A DNA stretch of 64,000 nt. It comes from Nitrospira sp. (lineage in GTDB: Bacteria; Nitrospirota; Nitrospiria; Nitrospirales; Nitrospiraceae). A program made the position numbers and the translations under genes. The first letter of the stretch is position 1, and each line of letters starts with the position of its first letter. This document shows, in pieces, positions 14,478-22,229 of the stretch. The notes beneath the pieces were generated by a model. It had not been told where the DNA came from. It saw only the letters and a program-made list of their open reading frames with translations, and made no database searches. Location of the stretch: NCBI GenBank assembly GCA_030692565.1, contig JAUYAO010000054.1, positions 165,924 through 229,923 of the forward strand. The letters are read 5' to 3'.

Positions 14478-15914
14478 ATGGGCGATCCAAAGGGTTTCAT
14501 GAAATATGCCCGCGAGGGCCCCAAGCGGAAACCGATCGAGCTGCGCGTGCTCGATTGGAAGGAAATGTACGAGCCCATCACCGAGGACAAGCTCAAGGTC
14601 CAGGGCGCGCGTTGCATGGATTGCGGAGTGCCGTTTTGCCAGGGCACGACCGGCTGCCCCGTCGTCAACCTGATCCCCGAGTGGAACGACCTCGTCTACC
14701 GCGGCCGTTGGAAAGACGCGCTCAAGGCGCTGCACACCACGAATAATTTCCCCGAGTTCACCGGCCGTCTTTGCCCGGCTCCCTGCGAAGGCGCCTGCGT
14801 GCTCGGCATCAACGAGGATCCGGTCTCCATCCGCGTGCTGGAGTGGAACATCATTGACCGGGGTTTCAACGAAGGCTATGTCGAGCCGGTGTTGCCGGTC
14901 GTGAAGACGGGCAAGACTGTGGCCATTGTGGGTTCCGGTCCATCCGGCTTAGCCGCCGCGCAGCAACTCGCGCGCGCCGGCCATAGCGTCACCCTGTTCG
15001 AAAAGTCCGACCGCATCGGCGGCTTGCTGCGCTACGGTATCCCGGATTTTAAAATGGAAAAGTGGGTCATTGACCGGCGGCTGGAGCAGATGAAGGCCGA
15101 AGGCGTCGAATTCAAGACCGGCGTGGCCATCGGAAAAGATATCACCGGCGAGCAGCTGCGTAAGCAGTTCGATGCCGTGGGATTGACCATGGGCGCGGAG
15201 CAGGCCCGCGAGCTGCCGATTCCCGGCCGCGAGCTGAAGGGCGTGCACCTCGCCATGGAATATCTCACTCAGCAGAACAAGCGGACGGCGGGCATCGCCG
15301 TCACGGATGAGCCCATCACCGCCAAGGGCAAGCGGGTCATCGTTATCGGCGGCGGCGATACCGGGTCCGACTGCGTCGGCACGGCGCATCGCCAGGGCTG
15401 CGCGGAAGTGCATCAGTTTGAATTGTTGCCGGAGCCGCCTCCCTCCCGGTCGAGTTCGACCCCCTGGCCCCTCTGGCCGATGCAGCTGCGGACGTCGCAT
15501 GCGCACGAAGAGGGTTGCGACCGGCAGTGGAGCATCTCGACGACGAAGTTTACCGGCCACAACGGCCAGGTCACGAAGCTCCATGCGAACAAAGTGAAGT
15601 TTGAAGCAGGAAAGTTTGTGCCCATCCCCAACAGTGACTTCGATATGGACGCGGATCTCGTCCTGCTCGCCATGGGCTTCACCGGTCCGGTGAAGAACGG
15701 CCTGCTCGACAGCCTCGGTGTGAAGTACGATCAACGCGGGGCCGTGTCGGTCGATGACGGCTTCATGACCAACCTCGACGGCGTCTTTGCCGGCGGCGAC
15801 ACCAAGCGCGGCGCCTCCCTCATCGTCTGGGCGATCGCCGAAGGCCGCAAAATGGCGGCGGGGATCAACCAGTATCTGCAAGCCGGGAAATCTGCAAAGC
15901 AGTCAGCGAAGTAA
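14478..15914 (+). CDS. gltD: Glutamate synthase small subunit
   Basis: A 478-aa GltD, the FAD and NAD(P)H module that feeds electrons to GltB. N-terminal cysteines for two 4Fe-4S clusters are visible in CMDCGVPFCQ, GCPVVNLIPEW and CPAPCEGACVLG. The FAD-binding Rossmann motif is VGSGPSGLAAAQQLA and the NAD(P)H motif is IGGGDTGSDCVG; AGGDTKRGASLIVWAIAEGR closes the FAD site. The ATG at 14478 gives MGDPKGFMKYAREGP, typical of the family; an upstream in-frame ATG within gltB is unlikely. The region after HQFELLPEP reads PPSRSSSTPWPLWP, slightly unusual but alignable. Confidence 0.96.
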   Translation: MGDPKGFMKYAREGPKRKPIELRVLDWKEMYEPITEDKLKVQGARCMDCGVPFCQGTTGCPVVNLIPEWNDLVYRGRWKDALKALHTTNNFPEFTGRLCPAPCEGACVLGINEDPVSIRVLEWNIIDRGFNEGYVEPVLPVVKTGKTVAIVGSGPSGLAAAQQLARAGHSVTLFEKSDRIGGLLRYGIPDFKMEKWVIDRRLEQMKAEGVEFKTGVAIGKDITGEQLRKQFDAVGLTMGAEQARELPIPGRELKGVHLAMEYLTQQNKRTAGIAVTDEPITAKGKRVIVIGGGDTGSDCVGTAHRQGCAEVHQFELLPEPPPSRSSSTPWPLWPMQLRTSHAHEEGCDRQWSISTTKFTGHNGQVTKLHANKVKFEAGKFVPIPNSDFDMDADLVLLAMGFTGPVKNGLLDSLGVKYDQRGAVSVDDGFMTNLDGVFAGGDTKRGASLIVWAIAEGRKMAAGINQYLQAGKSAKQSAK

Positions 15915-15916
15915 CG

Positions 15917-15949
15917 GGGACTGGCTCCGGCCTCGCCGGTGCCTGTCCC
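15917..15949 (+). terminator. Hairpin after gltD, probable terminator
   Basis: GGGACTGGCTCCGGC and GCCGGTGCCTGTCCC pair as a stem with two single-base mismatches around a CTC loop, immediately after the gltD stop. There is no long T-run, so termination strength is uncertain. The rest of the stretch up to the IS at 16132 shows no gene. Confidence 0.5.
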
Positions 15950-16115
15950 TGTTCCAGCTTCTTGAGGCTGCGGGTCCTGTCACGGCAAACAGCCCCGCCG
16001 TGCTCACTCCACCCATCCCCCAGTGGGGCCCTTTCGTTGCGCGCGGCGGGGCGCCCAGTTCGCCGTGCCACCCGCCAAATCCGTAGTTGCTGCCTCTTGT
16101 CCGTGTGTGGGTATT

Positions 16116-16131
16116 TGTCTATCTCCTCTGG
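16116..16131. repeat. Left target-site duplication of the IS (16 bp)
   Basis: TGTCTATCTCCTCTGG is found here and again at 17544-17559, exactly flanking the inferred ends of the insertion sequence. One further base (T) is shared, so the duplication is 16 or 17 bp. Confidence 0.75.
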
Positions 16132-17543
16132 TGTAATCCCAACATGAGAATGTCCGCTTTGACCAAAGTAGAAATGTCCTCTTGTGTAGACTCACTGCTC
16201 TCACTGGGAGGGCAGCATGGTCAGAGAGGAGACGGTGCGGATGAGTGTGCAGGAGTTGAAGCGGGTCCATGTGATCCGGCAAGCGATGAACAAAGCCCTG
16301 CGGCAGCGGGAGGCTGGCGAGGTATTGGGGTTGACGGCACGTCAGATACGGCGGCTGATCCAGCGGGTCCGGGCCGAAGGCGATGCGGGTCTCGTGCATC
16401 GGAGTCGAGGCACGCCCTCGAACCGACGGTACCGGCCCGCACTGAAGGCCCGGGTGCTCCGACTGTATGCGAAGCACTATCGCGACTTTGGGCCAACCCT
16501 CGCGGCGGAGCAGCTGGCCGAGCGGCATGGGATTATGCTCAGTGCCGAGACCTTGCGGCAGTGGTTGCGGGCGCGCGGGATCGCACATTTCACGCGGCGG
16601 AAGCGGCCCCATCGGGCGTGGCGGGCCCGGAAAGCTCACGTGGGCGAGTTGGTGCAGCTGGACGGCTCGCATCATGACTGGTTCGAGGGGCGTGGACTCC
16701 GGTGTGTGCTGATGGCCTACATCGACGATGCCAGCAGTCGGGTGTGTGCCCGGTTCTATGAGTATGAAGGCACGATCCCCGCGATGGACAGCTTCGAACG
16801 GTAGGTGCGGCGCCATGGAGTTCCGCACAGCGTCTACACGGACAAACATACGACGTATCGCGCCCTGGGTGAGCCGACCGTGGCTCAGCAGTTGGCTGGC
16901 GAGAAGCCCCAGAGTCAATTTGAGCGGGCGCTCGCGGAGCTGGGGGTGACGGTGATCCATGCCCATTCTCCGCAGGCCAAGGGGCGAGTGGAGCGGCTGT
17001 TCAAGACGCTGCAGGATCGCCTCGTGAAAGAGCTGCGCCTGGCGGGCATCGCCACGATCGAGGCCGCGAATCGGTTCGTGGAGGCGTGGCTGCCGAGCTA
17101 CAATCGGCGCTTCTCGGTTCCGCCTGCGCAGCCCGCTGATCTGCATCGGCCCCGGCCTGCGAGCCGTGATCTGGACCGGAGCCTGTGCATCAAGACCACT
17201 CGGTGCCTGCGCCGTGACTGGACGGTGGCGCACCACGGGCAGCTCTGTCAGGTGCGGAACACTGTCCGAGCGACCCACGTCATGGTCGAAGAGCGGGTGG
17301 ATGGGACGATGCGGATCACCCACAATGGCCAACCACTGGCCTATCACGCCATCCCCGCTCGCCCCGAGAGAGTGGCTGCGCCTCCCAAGGCCCAAGTCCC
17401 TCGGCGTCCGGTCAAGCCGACCCCGGCTCATCCGTGGCGCAAACGGCTGCAGCCGACACGAGACACACACGCGGCGGCGGCCATCACCTAACCCGGACAT
17501 TTCTACTATGGGAGAAAGAGGACATTTCTACTGTGGCTTGACA
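16132..17543 (+). mobile_element. Insertion sequence, IS1202/ISNCY-like, 1412 bp, with broken transposase
   Basis: The left end starts TGTAATCCCAACATGAGA and the right end, read on the minus strand, starts TGTCAAGCCACAGTAGAA; both reach AATGTCC after 17 bases, giving imperfect 24-bp inverted ends. Longer shared subterminal sequence AGTAGAAATGTCCTCTT sits at 16167-16183 and inverted at 17516-17532, with one more related copy at 17494-17510. The element is flanked by a 16-bp direct repeat. Long target duplications of 15-17 bp are, from memory, a trait of one subgroup of IS1202-like elements. It holds one DDE transposase gene interrupted by an amber codon. Confidence 0.8.
16217..17491 (+). pseudogene. 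DDE transposase with in-frame amber stop
   Basis: A 424-codon reading frame that is open on both sides of a TAG at 16802-16804. The N-terminus has a helix-turn-helix (LGLTARQIRRLIQRVR). The catalytic DDE residues are in VQLDGSHHD, VYTDKHTTY and GRVERLFKT; the latter two lie after the stop. The codon falls in DSFER-stop-VRRHG; relatives usually have Tyr there, so a one-base change of TAC or TAT to TAG is the likely lesion. Without readthrough the 195-residue product lacks two catalytic residues. The second part has no obvious start for independent use. Related to the partial copy at 63950. Confidence 0.8.
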
Positions 17544-17559
17544 TGTCTATCTCCTCTGG
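17544..17559. repeat. Right target-site duplication of the IS (16 bp)
   Basis: Second copy of TGTCTATCTCCTCTGG, directly after the right end of the insertion sequence (first copy at 16116-16131). Confidence 0.75.
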
Positions 17560-17588
17560 TTGACACGCTTCCCCACAAAAAGTAGCCT
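17560..17588 (+). promoter_or_regulatory. Possible promoter before the PfpI-like gene
   Basis: TTGACA (17560-17565) lies 17 bases before TAGCCT (17583-17588), immediately outside the IS right flank. The -10 matches only three consensus positions, so this is weak. Confidence 0.25.
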
Positions 17589-17668
17589 GTCCCTATTTCC
17601 GGTATCCAGCTGATCCGCGGGGCCGGTATATGGCATCGTCCGCACGCTATGCCGTGCATTGAAAAGCA

Positions 17669-18259
17669 ATGAAAACAGCGTTCGTCATTTTTGATCGGTT
17701 GACAGCGATGGACTTCATAGGTGTCTACGATCCGCTCACGCGCCTTAAGTCGATGCAACTCATACCTGGGTTCGAATGGGACGTCTGCGCCTTTGCTGCG
17801 GGCATAGAGGATGACAAGGGGCTCCGCATTACACCTAGCGTCGTGGGTGAGCCACTGTCCAAATATGACCTCATCGTTGTGCCGGGCGGATTCGGTACGC
17901 GGATTCTTCAGCATGACAAGGCATTTATTGCCTGGCTCCGCACCTCGGAGCCGGTTAAGCTCAAAGCGTCCGTCTGCACCGGCTCACTCTTACTTGGTGC
18001 GGCGGGCTTCTTGAAGGACAAACGTGCCACAACGCACCCGAGCGCCTTCGAGGAGTTGAAGCCGTACTGTGCTCAAGTTGTTGATGAACGTGTGGTGGAC
18101 GAAGGCGGGATTATCACGGCTCGCGGCGTTACATCGGCAATTGATCTTGGGCTCTACTTGGTCGAACGGCTCGCTGGTGCGGAAGCGCGGACACGTGTAG
18201 CAAAGCAAATGGACTACCCCTACGTTTGGCAAGCAACGGGCGAAAGAAATGCCATATAA
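17669..18259 (+). CDS. DJ-1/PfpI superfamily protein, isonitrile hydratase-like
   Basis: A 196-aa class I glutamine-amidotransferase-fold protein. The nucleophile elbow ASVCTGSLLLGAAG places the catalytic Cys at 103, and RATTHPSAFEEL supplies the usual downstream His. VVPGGFGTR is the conserved glycine loop. The overall pattern (FDRLTAMDFIGVYDPL at the start, TARGVTSAIDLGLYLVE near the end) is closest to the isonitrile hydratase/ThiJ-like group, whose members act on small molecules or as stress proteins. It has no helix-turn-helix extension, so it is not the GATase1-AraC regulator type. It stands alone in the accessory patch between an IS and a truncated gene; substrate unknown. Confidence 0.8.
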   Translation: MKTAFVIFDRLTAMDFIGVYDPLTRLKSMQLIPGFEWDVCAFAAGIEDDKGLRITPSVVGEPLSKYDLIVVPGGFGTRILQHDKAFIAWLRTSEPVKLKASVCTGSLLLGAAGFLKDKRATTHPSAFEELKPYCAQVVDERVVDEGGIITARGVTSAIDLGLYLVERLAGAEARTRVAKQMDYPYVWQATGERNAI

Positions 18260-18381
18260 CCGCGCGATCGACAGTGACACTTTGCAAGCACCGCTACGCG
18301 TGCTCGCTCGTGCGCGTCATCGCGAACGTTGAGTCAACGCGAAAGACCGCAGATCAAAGCAACCTCCGAGGGCGATAACGT

Positions 18382-18555
18382 ATGAAAGCAATCGTGTATG
18401 AAAGATATGGGTCACCCGACGCTCTTCAATTGCAGGAAGTCGAAAAGCCCACGCCCAAGAGCAATGAAGTCTTGATGAGGGAAAAGGTTCCAGGGGCCAT
18501 TGGTCGTCGTTGCTCGGTTTCCTCAGTCGTTCCAGTAGGCGGAGAGTATCAGTGA
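18382..18555 (+). pseudogene. Truncated zinc-type alcohol dehydrogenase / quinone oxidoreductase
   Basis: The ATG at 18382 opens a 57-codon frame starting [20 protein letters not shown] and continuing through [10 protein letters not shown], which is the N-terminal beta-strand pattern of medium-chain NAD(P)-dependent alcohol dehydrogenases. Similarity stops at about codon 34, after which the frame runs into unrelated sequence and a TGA. The catalytic and NADPH-binding domains of this roughly 330-aa family are missing, so only about a tenth remains. It lies between the PfpI-like gene and the toxin-antitoxin pair and marks a deletion or recombination junction near 18485. No IS end is visible there. 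Confidence 0.7.
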
Positions 18556-18660
18556 TAGGCCAGTAGTTGTTGTAAAGCGGTTATACTGTGATCCCGTTGC
18601 ACCGGCCAGATAAACCTTGTAGAGTTCCCACCAGAAACGTTTTGTTCCAGGAGGAAAGCG

Positions 18661-18894
18661 ATGACTGCACGAGCGGTGGCCCTCGAAAAACAGGCTCGGA
18701 AGTTGCCGGCCACGGAACGCGAGCGGTTGGCTGAACGACTGCTTGTGCAGATGAAGCACGAACCGCTCACCGCCGTAGACGAAGCGTGGATTGCAGAGGC
18801 CGAGAAGCGATTCGCCGCGTGGAAGCGAAAGGCGACCAAGGCGGTCGTTGCCCGTACGGCGCTCTGTGAAATCCGCGAGGAACTTCGTCGTTGA
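18661..18894 (+). CDS. Antitoxin of a type II toxin-antitoxin pair
   Basis: A 77-aa, charged, mostly helical protein of the addiction-module component type (features LPATERERLAERLL, then DEAWIAEAEKRFAAW). Members pair with RelE/ParE toxins, bind and neutralise them and repress the operon. The gene is preceded by AGGAGG at a 5-base spacing. Its stop TGA overlaps the TTG start of the toxin gene (TTGA), the tight coupling expected for such pairs. The region upstream (18556-18660) contains TATACT at 18582 but no good -35 box. Confidence 0.82.
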   Translation: MTARAVALEKQARKLPATERERLAERLLVQMKHEPLTAVDEAWIAEAEKRFAAWKRKATKAVVARTALCEIREELRR

Positions 18895-19187
18895 GAGTTC
18901 GCCTCGATCCTGCCGCGAAGTCGGAAATCCGCCAAGCCGCATTGTTTTATGAAGATTGCCGTGAGGGGCTCGGGCGAGAGTTTTTGGACTCGGTTGAATC
19001 AGCCTTCGAGCAGATTCATCGACATCCCGCCGTGTGGCGCATCCTCAAGGGCCGGTTCCGTCGTTACCTCCTCCAGCGTTTTCCCTATGGCGTCATCTAT
19101 GCTGTGGATGAGGATGTGATCTATATTGCGGCTGTCATGCACCTGAAGCGGAAGCCTGGTTATTGGGTGTCGCGAGGCAAGACTTAA
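18891..19187 (+). CDS. ParE/RelE-superfamily toxin
   Basis: A 98-aa protein of the RelE/ParE fold. Characteristic segments are LDPAAKSEIRQAALFYE at the start, LGREFLDSVESAFEQI in the long helix, and FRRYLLQRFPYGVIY in the beta sheet, with a C-terminal basic region. ParE members inhibit gyrase and RelE members cut mRNA on the ribosome; which applies here cannot be decided from sequence. The start is TTG at 18891, overlapping the antitoxin stop, since no ATG or GTG precedes the conserved VRLDPAAK. It ends 35 bp before the DUF5069 gene. Confidence 0.85.
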   Translation: MRVRLDPAAKSEIRQAALFYEDCREGLGREFLDSVESAFEQIHRHPAVWRILKGRFRRYLLQRFPYGVIYAVDEDVIYIAAVMHLKRKPGYWVSRGKT

Positions 19188-19222
19188 CTTTTAAGCAAGA
19201 CCATCGACTGGAGAACACTACG

Positions 19223-19654
19223 ATGACGAACTATCCCCGCAGTCCCAAAGCCCTGCTCGGTGGCATCGCTCACCTGGGGCGGTTTATCGACAAGATTCGG
19301 CTCCGCAATGCCGGTCAGATTCAGGACTACAACTACATCACGGCCGGGTTCGACAAGTATCTGGTCGATTTTCTGGGGATCGATCCGAAGGCGTTTGAGC
19401 AAAAAGTATTAGCCGGTGGAACGGATGAGCAATTGCTCGCCTGGGTGGTGGCGAATGGGAAGCCGCACTCACACGAGGAGATTGCCCAGTGGTCGCAGGG
19501 GCTTCTCTCTTCCGGCCCCAAAGAGGATGCGACGCGCCAACGGTTTCAGGGCCGTCTTGATGAGATTGCGAAGAAGCGCGGCGTGCCGGTCAGCTCGCTT
19601 CCTCCAGCTTCCACATGGGTCGATGCGATCGAGTTGGACGAAGGACGTATGTAG
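19223..19654 (+). CDS. DUF5069 domain protein
   Basis: A 143-aa soluble protein recognised as DUF5069 by the opening YPRSPKALLGGIAHLGRFIDK and LRNAGQIQDYNYITAG patterns, and by the FLGIDPKAFE helix. Function in the family is unknown to me. The ATG at 19223 is preceded by GGAG and matches the usual start of relatives. It sits 9 bp before a small PII-like gene with its own strong ribosome site, so the two are probably co-transcribed. Confidence 0.8.
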   Translation: MTNYPRSPKALLGGIAHLGRFIDKIRLRNAGQIQDYNYITAGFDKYLVDFLGIDPKAFEQKVLAGGTDEQLLAWVVANGKPHSHEEIAQWSQGLLSSGPKEDATRQRFQGRLDEIAKKRGVPVSSLPPASTWVDAIELDEGRM

Positions 19655-19663
19655 GAGGTTCCT

Positions 19664-19969
19664 ATGCAGATGATGATGCTGGTCTTCCGCTCCTCGCTGA
19701 AGGAGCAGGTCCATGCGTTGCTTCACCGGTGTGACGTGAAGGCGTTCACGGAAGTGAATGAGTCGGTGGGCTATGGGCAGACCGGTCCTGCCGAGGGGCT
19801 GGCCTTCTATCCCGGCACGAACTCGGTGATTCTGGTTGCGCTCGATGACGATCATCAGGCGCGCGTGAGGACGGCGGTAACAGGCTGGTGTGAGGAGTCG
19901 GCAAAACATCCCGGTTGGAAGAAACCCTCCATTCGTGTATTTGCCTGGCCCTGCACGCAGATCGTCTAG
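19664..19969 (+). CDS. Small PII-like / PG0541-type protein
   Basis: A 101-aa protein with the ferredoxin-like alternation MQMMMLVFRSSL, VKAFTEVNESVG, NSVILVALDDD and RVFAWPC, as in the P-II-like proteins often linked to transporters. The classical T-loop uridylylation site of GlnB is not visible, so it is not GlnB/GlnK. AGGAGG precedes the ATG by 5 bases. It is downstream of the DUF5069 gene in the same direction and convergent with the next gene. A regulatory role in binding a small ligand is a guess. Confidence 0.6.
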   Translation: MQMMMLVFRSSLKEQVHALLHRCDVKAFTEVNESVGYGQTGPAEGLAFYPGTNSVILVALDDDHQARVRTAVTGWCEESAKHPGWKKPSIRVFAWPCTQIV

Positions 19970-19996
19970 TAGTCTGTTGCTTGCAGGGGGGAGAAT

Positions 19997-20428
19997 CTAT
20001 GCCGCAGGAAGCGTCAGGAGCTTTTTCATCTCGCAGTGCGCCATGACGACGTCAGGGGCGCGCTGCAGGGCTTCGTAGTAGCTTCGTTCAAATCCATCAC
20101 CCAGTTCAGAGGGGCGGATCATGCCCCGGACTTCCGTCAGGATCTGCGCCACATCCTCTGTGGTCAGATTGCACTCTTCATCCAGCATCTCATCGATACG
20201 GACCACCACATTGGATAGCGGATGCAGCCAGGTAAACCAGGGATCGTTCATGACCAGTTGCAGCAGCTGCCCGGTCGAATCCACGCGGCCATAGATCCGC
20301 TCGAACGTGAGCTGCTCCGCCACGATCAGGGCCTTGTGGAGCCCCAACAGCCCATGCCGCACATCGGTCAGGGTTTGGCGAAGCGGATTGGTTTTTTGTA
20401 TCGTGGATTGTTGGGATGAAGTAGCCAT
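19997..20428 (-). CDS. Conserved hypothetical cytoplasmic protein
   Basis: A 143-aa protein, mostly helical, without signal peptide or membrane segment. Recognisable blocks are LRQTLTDVRHGLLGLHKALI, the WFTWLHPLSNVVVRIDEML core, and FERSYYEALQRAPDVV. I do not recognise a named family; I have the impression that similar proteins occur in several environmental bacteria. It is transcribed on its own, convergent with the PII-like gene. The ATG at 20428 is the first in frame; no strong ribosome site is seen. Confidence 0.65.
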   Translation of the reverse strand: MATSSQQSTIQKTNPLRQTLTDVRHGLLGLHKALIVAEQLTFERIYGRVDSTGQLLQLVMNDPWFTWLHPLSNVVVRIDEMLDEECNLTTEDVAQILTEVRGMIRPSELGDGFERSYYEALQRAPDVVMAHCEMKKLLTLPAA

Positions 20429-20546
20429 AGATAAATTCTAGCAGGGTTTTTAAATTTTGCAGGCCGTCGATTCCCGGCGATGCACGTTTGGGTCTGGCTA
20501 CGTTATCGGCAGGTGGCTTTCTACACTGTAGAGTTCCAGGATCTTG

Positions 20547-20930
20547 TTATCGGCCGATTCGGCCGCCTCCACTGGAAGGGGTGTGGTTGTTTGGAGAAGG
20601 GGCTGGGGGTAAGGCGCGATTTGGATGAAACGGGAGGATCGGGGCCGGTGTCAGGTTGTTCGGTGGCAGGGGAGTGCCGAACGAGGAACGGTTCCCGCTC
20701 TCGATGTCGCCATGTGGACGTAAGCCTAGCGGGCTTTCAGTCCCTGGTTTGGTGACGATGGTCTGATTGCCATGCGGGTCTGAATAGATGCCGATGTCGT
20801 CGCCCAGATGAGAGAGCCGGCCGCTGGTGCCGTCCCGATTCTGGATATGTTGACTTTCGGCCAGACCGATTCCGAGAAAGCACACCAGGCTACTCACCAT
20901 CATGGTGAGCGATGTCAGTAGCCGTTGCAT
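20547..20930 (-). CDS. Predicted exported protein, proline-rich, function unknown
   Basis: A 127-aa protein with a signal-peptide-like start (MQRLLTSLTMMVSSLVCFLG followed by an ALA-poor GLAES cleavage region). The mature part is hydrophilic and ends in a Pro-rich tail (PLPPNNLTPAPILPF and PPAPSP) with SSGGGRIGR at the end. No known domain. I used the second Met because the signal peptide begins there; the first Met at 20951 would add MSHARRP. Codon use looks genuine but evidence is limited. Confidence 0.5.
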   Translation of the reverse strand: MQRLLTSLTMMVSSLVCFLGIGLAESQHIQNRDGTSGRLSHLGDDIGIYSDPHGNQTIVTKPGTESPLGLRPHGDIESGNRSSFGTPLPPNNLTPAPILPFHPNRALPPAPSPNNHTPSSGGGRIGR

Positions 20931-21071
20931 GGGCCTTCGCGCATGACTCACAATGATTCACTGTACTCCCCGGTCGAGTATTCTTCCAGAGATCTCGTCC
21001 TGTTTACATTTCGCTTTCGAGCGCGTCATAACAGCACCTACTCACGTTGCCACTGACGGCGAGTGTTTCTC

Positions 21072-21509
21072 ATGGGCAATCTCATGCGCGTCTTCATCGT
21101 CATATCTGTCGCACTCGCTGCGAGTGTGATGCTTCTTGGTCATCGTTTCTGGGGGAATGTGTTGGCTGGGAATGCCGGTGCGCGCGAATGGCTGGAGATC
21201 GCGGGGCCGCTCAATTTCCCGTCCGAACGGCTGGAGCGCCCGCGCCCTGAACAGGATCGCTTGTCACAGCCCCAGGTCGGTCCAGCGCTGAGTCAGGCTG
21301 AGGTCATCAAATTGGCCAAAGGGGAAGCGAAGAAAGAGTTGGGTAAGCGATTCCATGACTACGAGATCACGAGCGTGATCTTTGAATCAACGACCGGCCT
21401 CTGGTCAGTGACTTTTAATCACAACCCGCCTCGTCGAGCGTCTGACAGTTGTGTCGTCGTGTTCGTTCACGACAAGGACAAGACCGCAGAGTTTCAGCAC
21501 TGCGTGTGA
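21072..21509 (+). CDS. Predicted membrane-anchored or exported protein
   Basis: A 145-aa protein with an N-terminal hydrophobic segment (MRVFIVISVALAASVMLLG) and a soluble domain. The latter part, SQAEVIKLAKGEAKKELG then YEITSVIFESTTGLWSVTF, resembles the small alpha-beta folds seen in PepSY- or NTF2-like domains, but the match is only impressionistic. A GTG 9 bases upstream is an alternative start; GGCGAG lies 8 bases before the chosen ATG. It is convergent with the NlpC/P60 gene and has no operon partner. Confidence 0.55.
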   Translation: MGNLMRVFIVISVALAASVMLLGHRFWGNVLAGNAGAREWLEIAGPLNFPSERLERPRPEQDRLSQPQVGPALSQAEVIKLAKGEAKKELGKRFHDYEITSVIFESTTGLWSVTFNHNPPRRASDSCVVVFVHDKDKTAEFQHCV

Positions 21510-21545
21510 TGGACGCTCCGTCCCGGTCCTGGCTGAACCGGTGGG

Positions 21546-22229
21546 TTATTGCGCGATGCGGGTTCCGTAGAAGGTGAAGAGCTCGCCGGCCAGATGGCCC
21601 ATCTCTTCCGGATCGGTCTGCCGTTTGCGGCGGATGTAGTCGTTCAGGATGCGTCCGTCTGCCGTCTTATGGACGTGGGGGAGCGCTAGATTCATGCGGT
21701 AGCGTTCGACGGCTTCCGCGACGCGGCTGATAAACACCACAGTGCCGTCTGGTTCGATCCGTTCGACCACGCCGACGTGGGTCAGCGGATCGTTCAACAT
21801 GCCGTCGCCATTGAAGTCCCAGGTGTTGTCGAAGAAGACGAGATCGCCGGGTTGCACGATCGGTCCCTGGTGGAGCCGTCCGTGCTGCCGCATGTGGTTG
21901 TAAATCAGTCGAACGCCGTTCGCCCGCCGATCCGTCGTGCTGCTGTTATACAGATCGATGCCATGTTCGAGGTAGATGGCGCGGGTGACACCGGCGCAGT
22001 CATAGGCCACGCGTCTCCCGTTACTCTCGATCAGTCTGGCGCCGAGGAGCTTGGTGGCGGTATGGACGATTCCGGTTCTGGTGGCGGTGGCAGAGGGCGA
22101 TTTCTGGACCGGCGTGACCTCGAAGCGGGAGGCGGGCACGCGCGCCACGGGTGTGCTGGCGCAGCCGACGAGCGTCAGGATGACTACCGTGGTGCCGATC
22201 AGTGTGAGGCGTCGCGGGTTAGCGGACAT
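21546..22229 (-). CDS. NlpC/P60-family lipoprotein, probable peptidoglycan hydrolase
   Basis: A 227-aa protein with a lipoprotein signal (TVVILTLVGCAS, lipidated Cys at 23). The cysteine-peptidase core is visible: YDCAGVT carries the nucleophile Cys and LTHVGVVE the His, with PGDLVFFDN between them. NlpC/P60 enzymes cut peptide bonds in peptidoglycan stem peptides. The protein would face the periplasm. Its start overlaps the end of the AAA ATPase gene by 11 bp, so it is translated from the same message; a functional link to the ATPase is not obvious. Confidence 0.8.
   Translation of the reverse strand: MSANPRRLTLIGTTVVILTLVGCASTPVARVPASRFEVTPVQKSPSATATRTGIVHTATKLLGARLIESNGRRVAYDCAGVTRAIYLEHGIDLYNSSTTDRRANGVRLIYNHMRQHGRLHQGPIVQPGDLVFFDNTWDFNGDGMLNDPLTHVGVVERIEPDGTVVFISRVAEAVERYRMNLALPHVHKTADGRILNDYIRRKRQTDPEEMGHLAGELFTFYGTRIAQ

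Noticed and set aside
16004..17500. A 498-aa minus-strand frame across the IS
   Set aside because: Shadow of the transposase frame; no known protein pattern.
20480..20755. A 91-aa forward frame opposite the exported protein at 20547-20930
   Set aside because: The minus-strand frame has a signal peptide; this one has nothing to support it and overlaps it fully.
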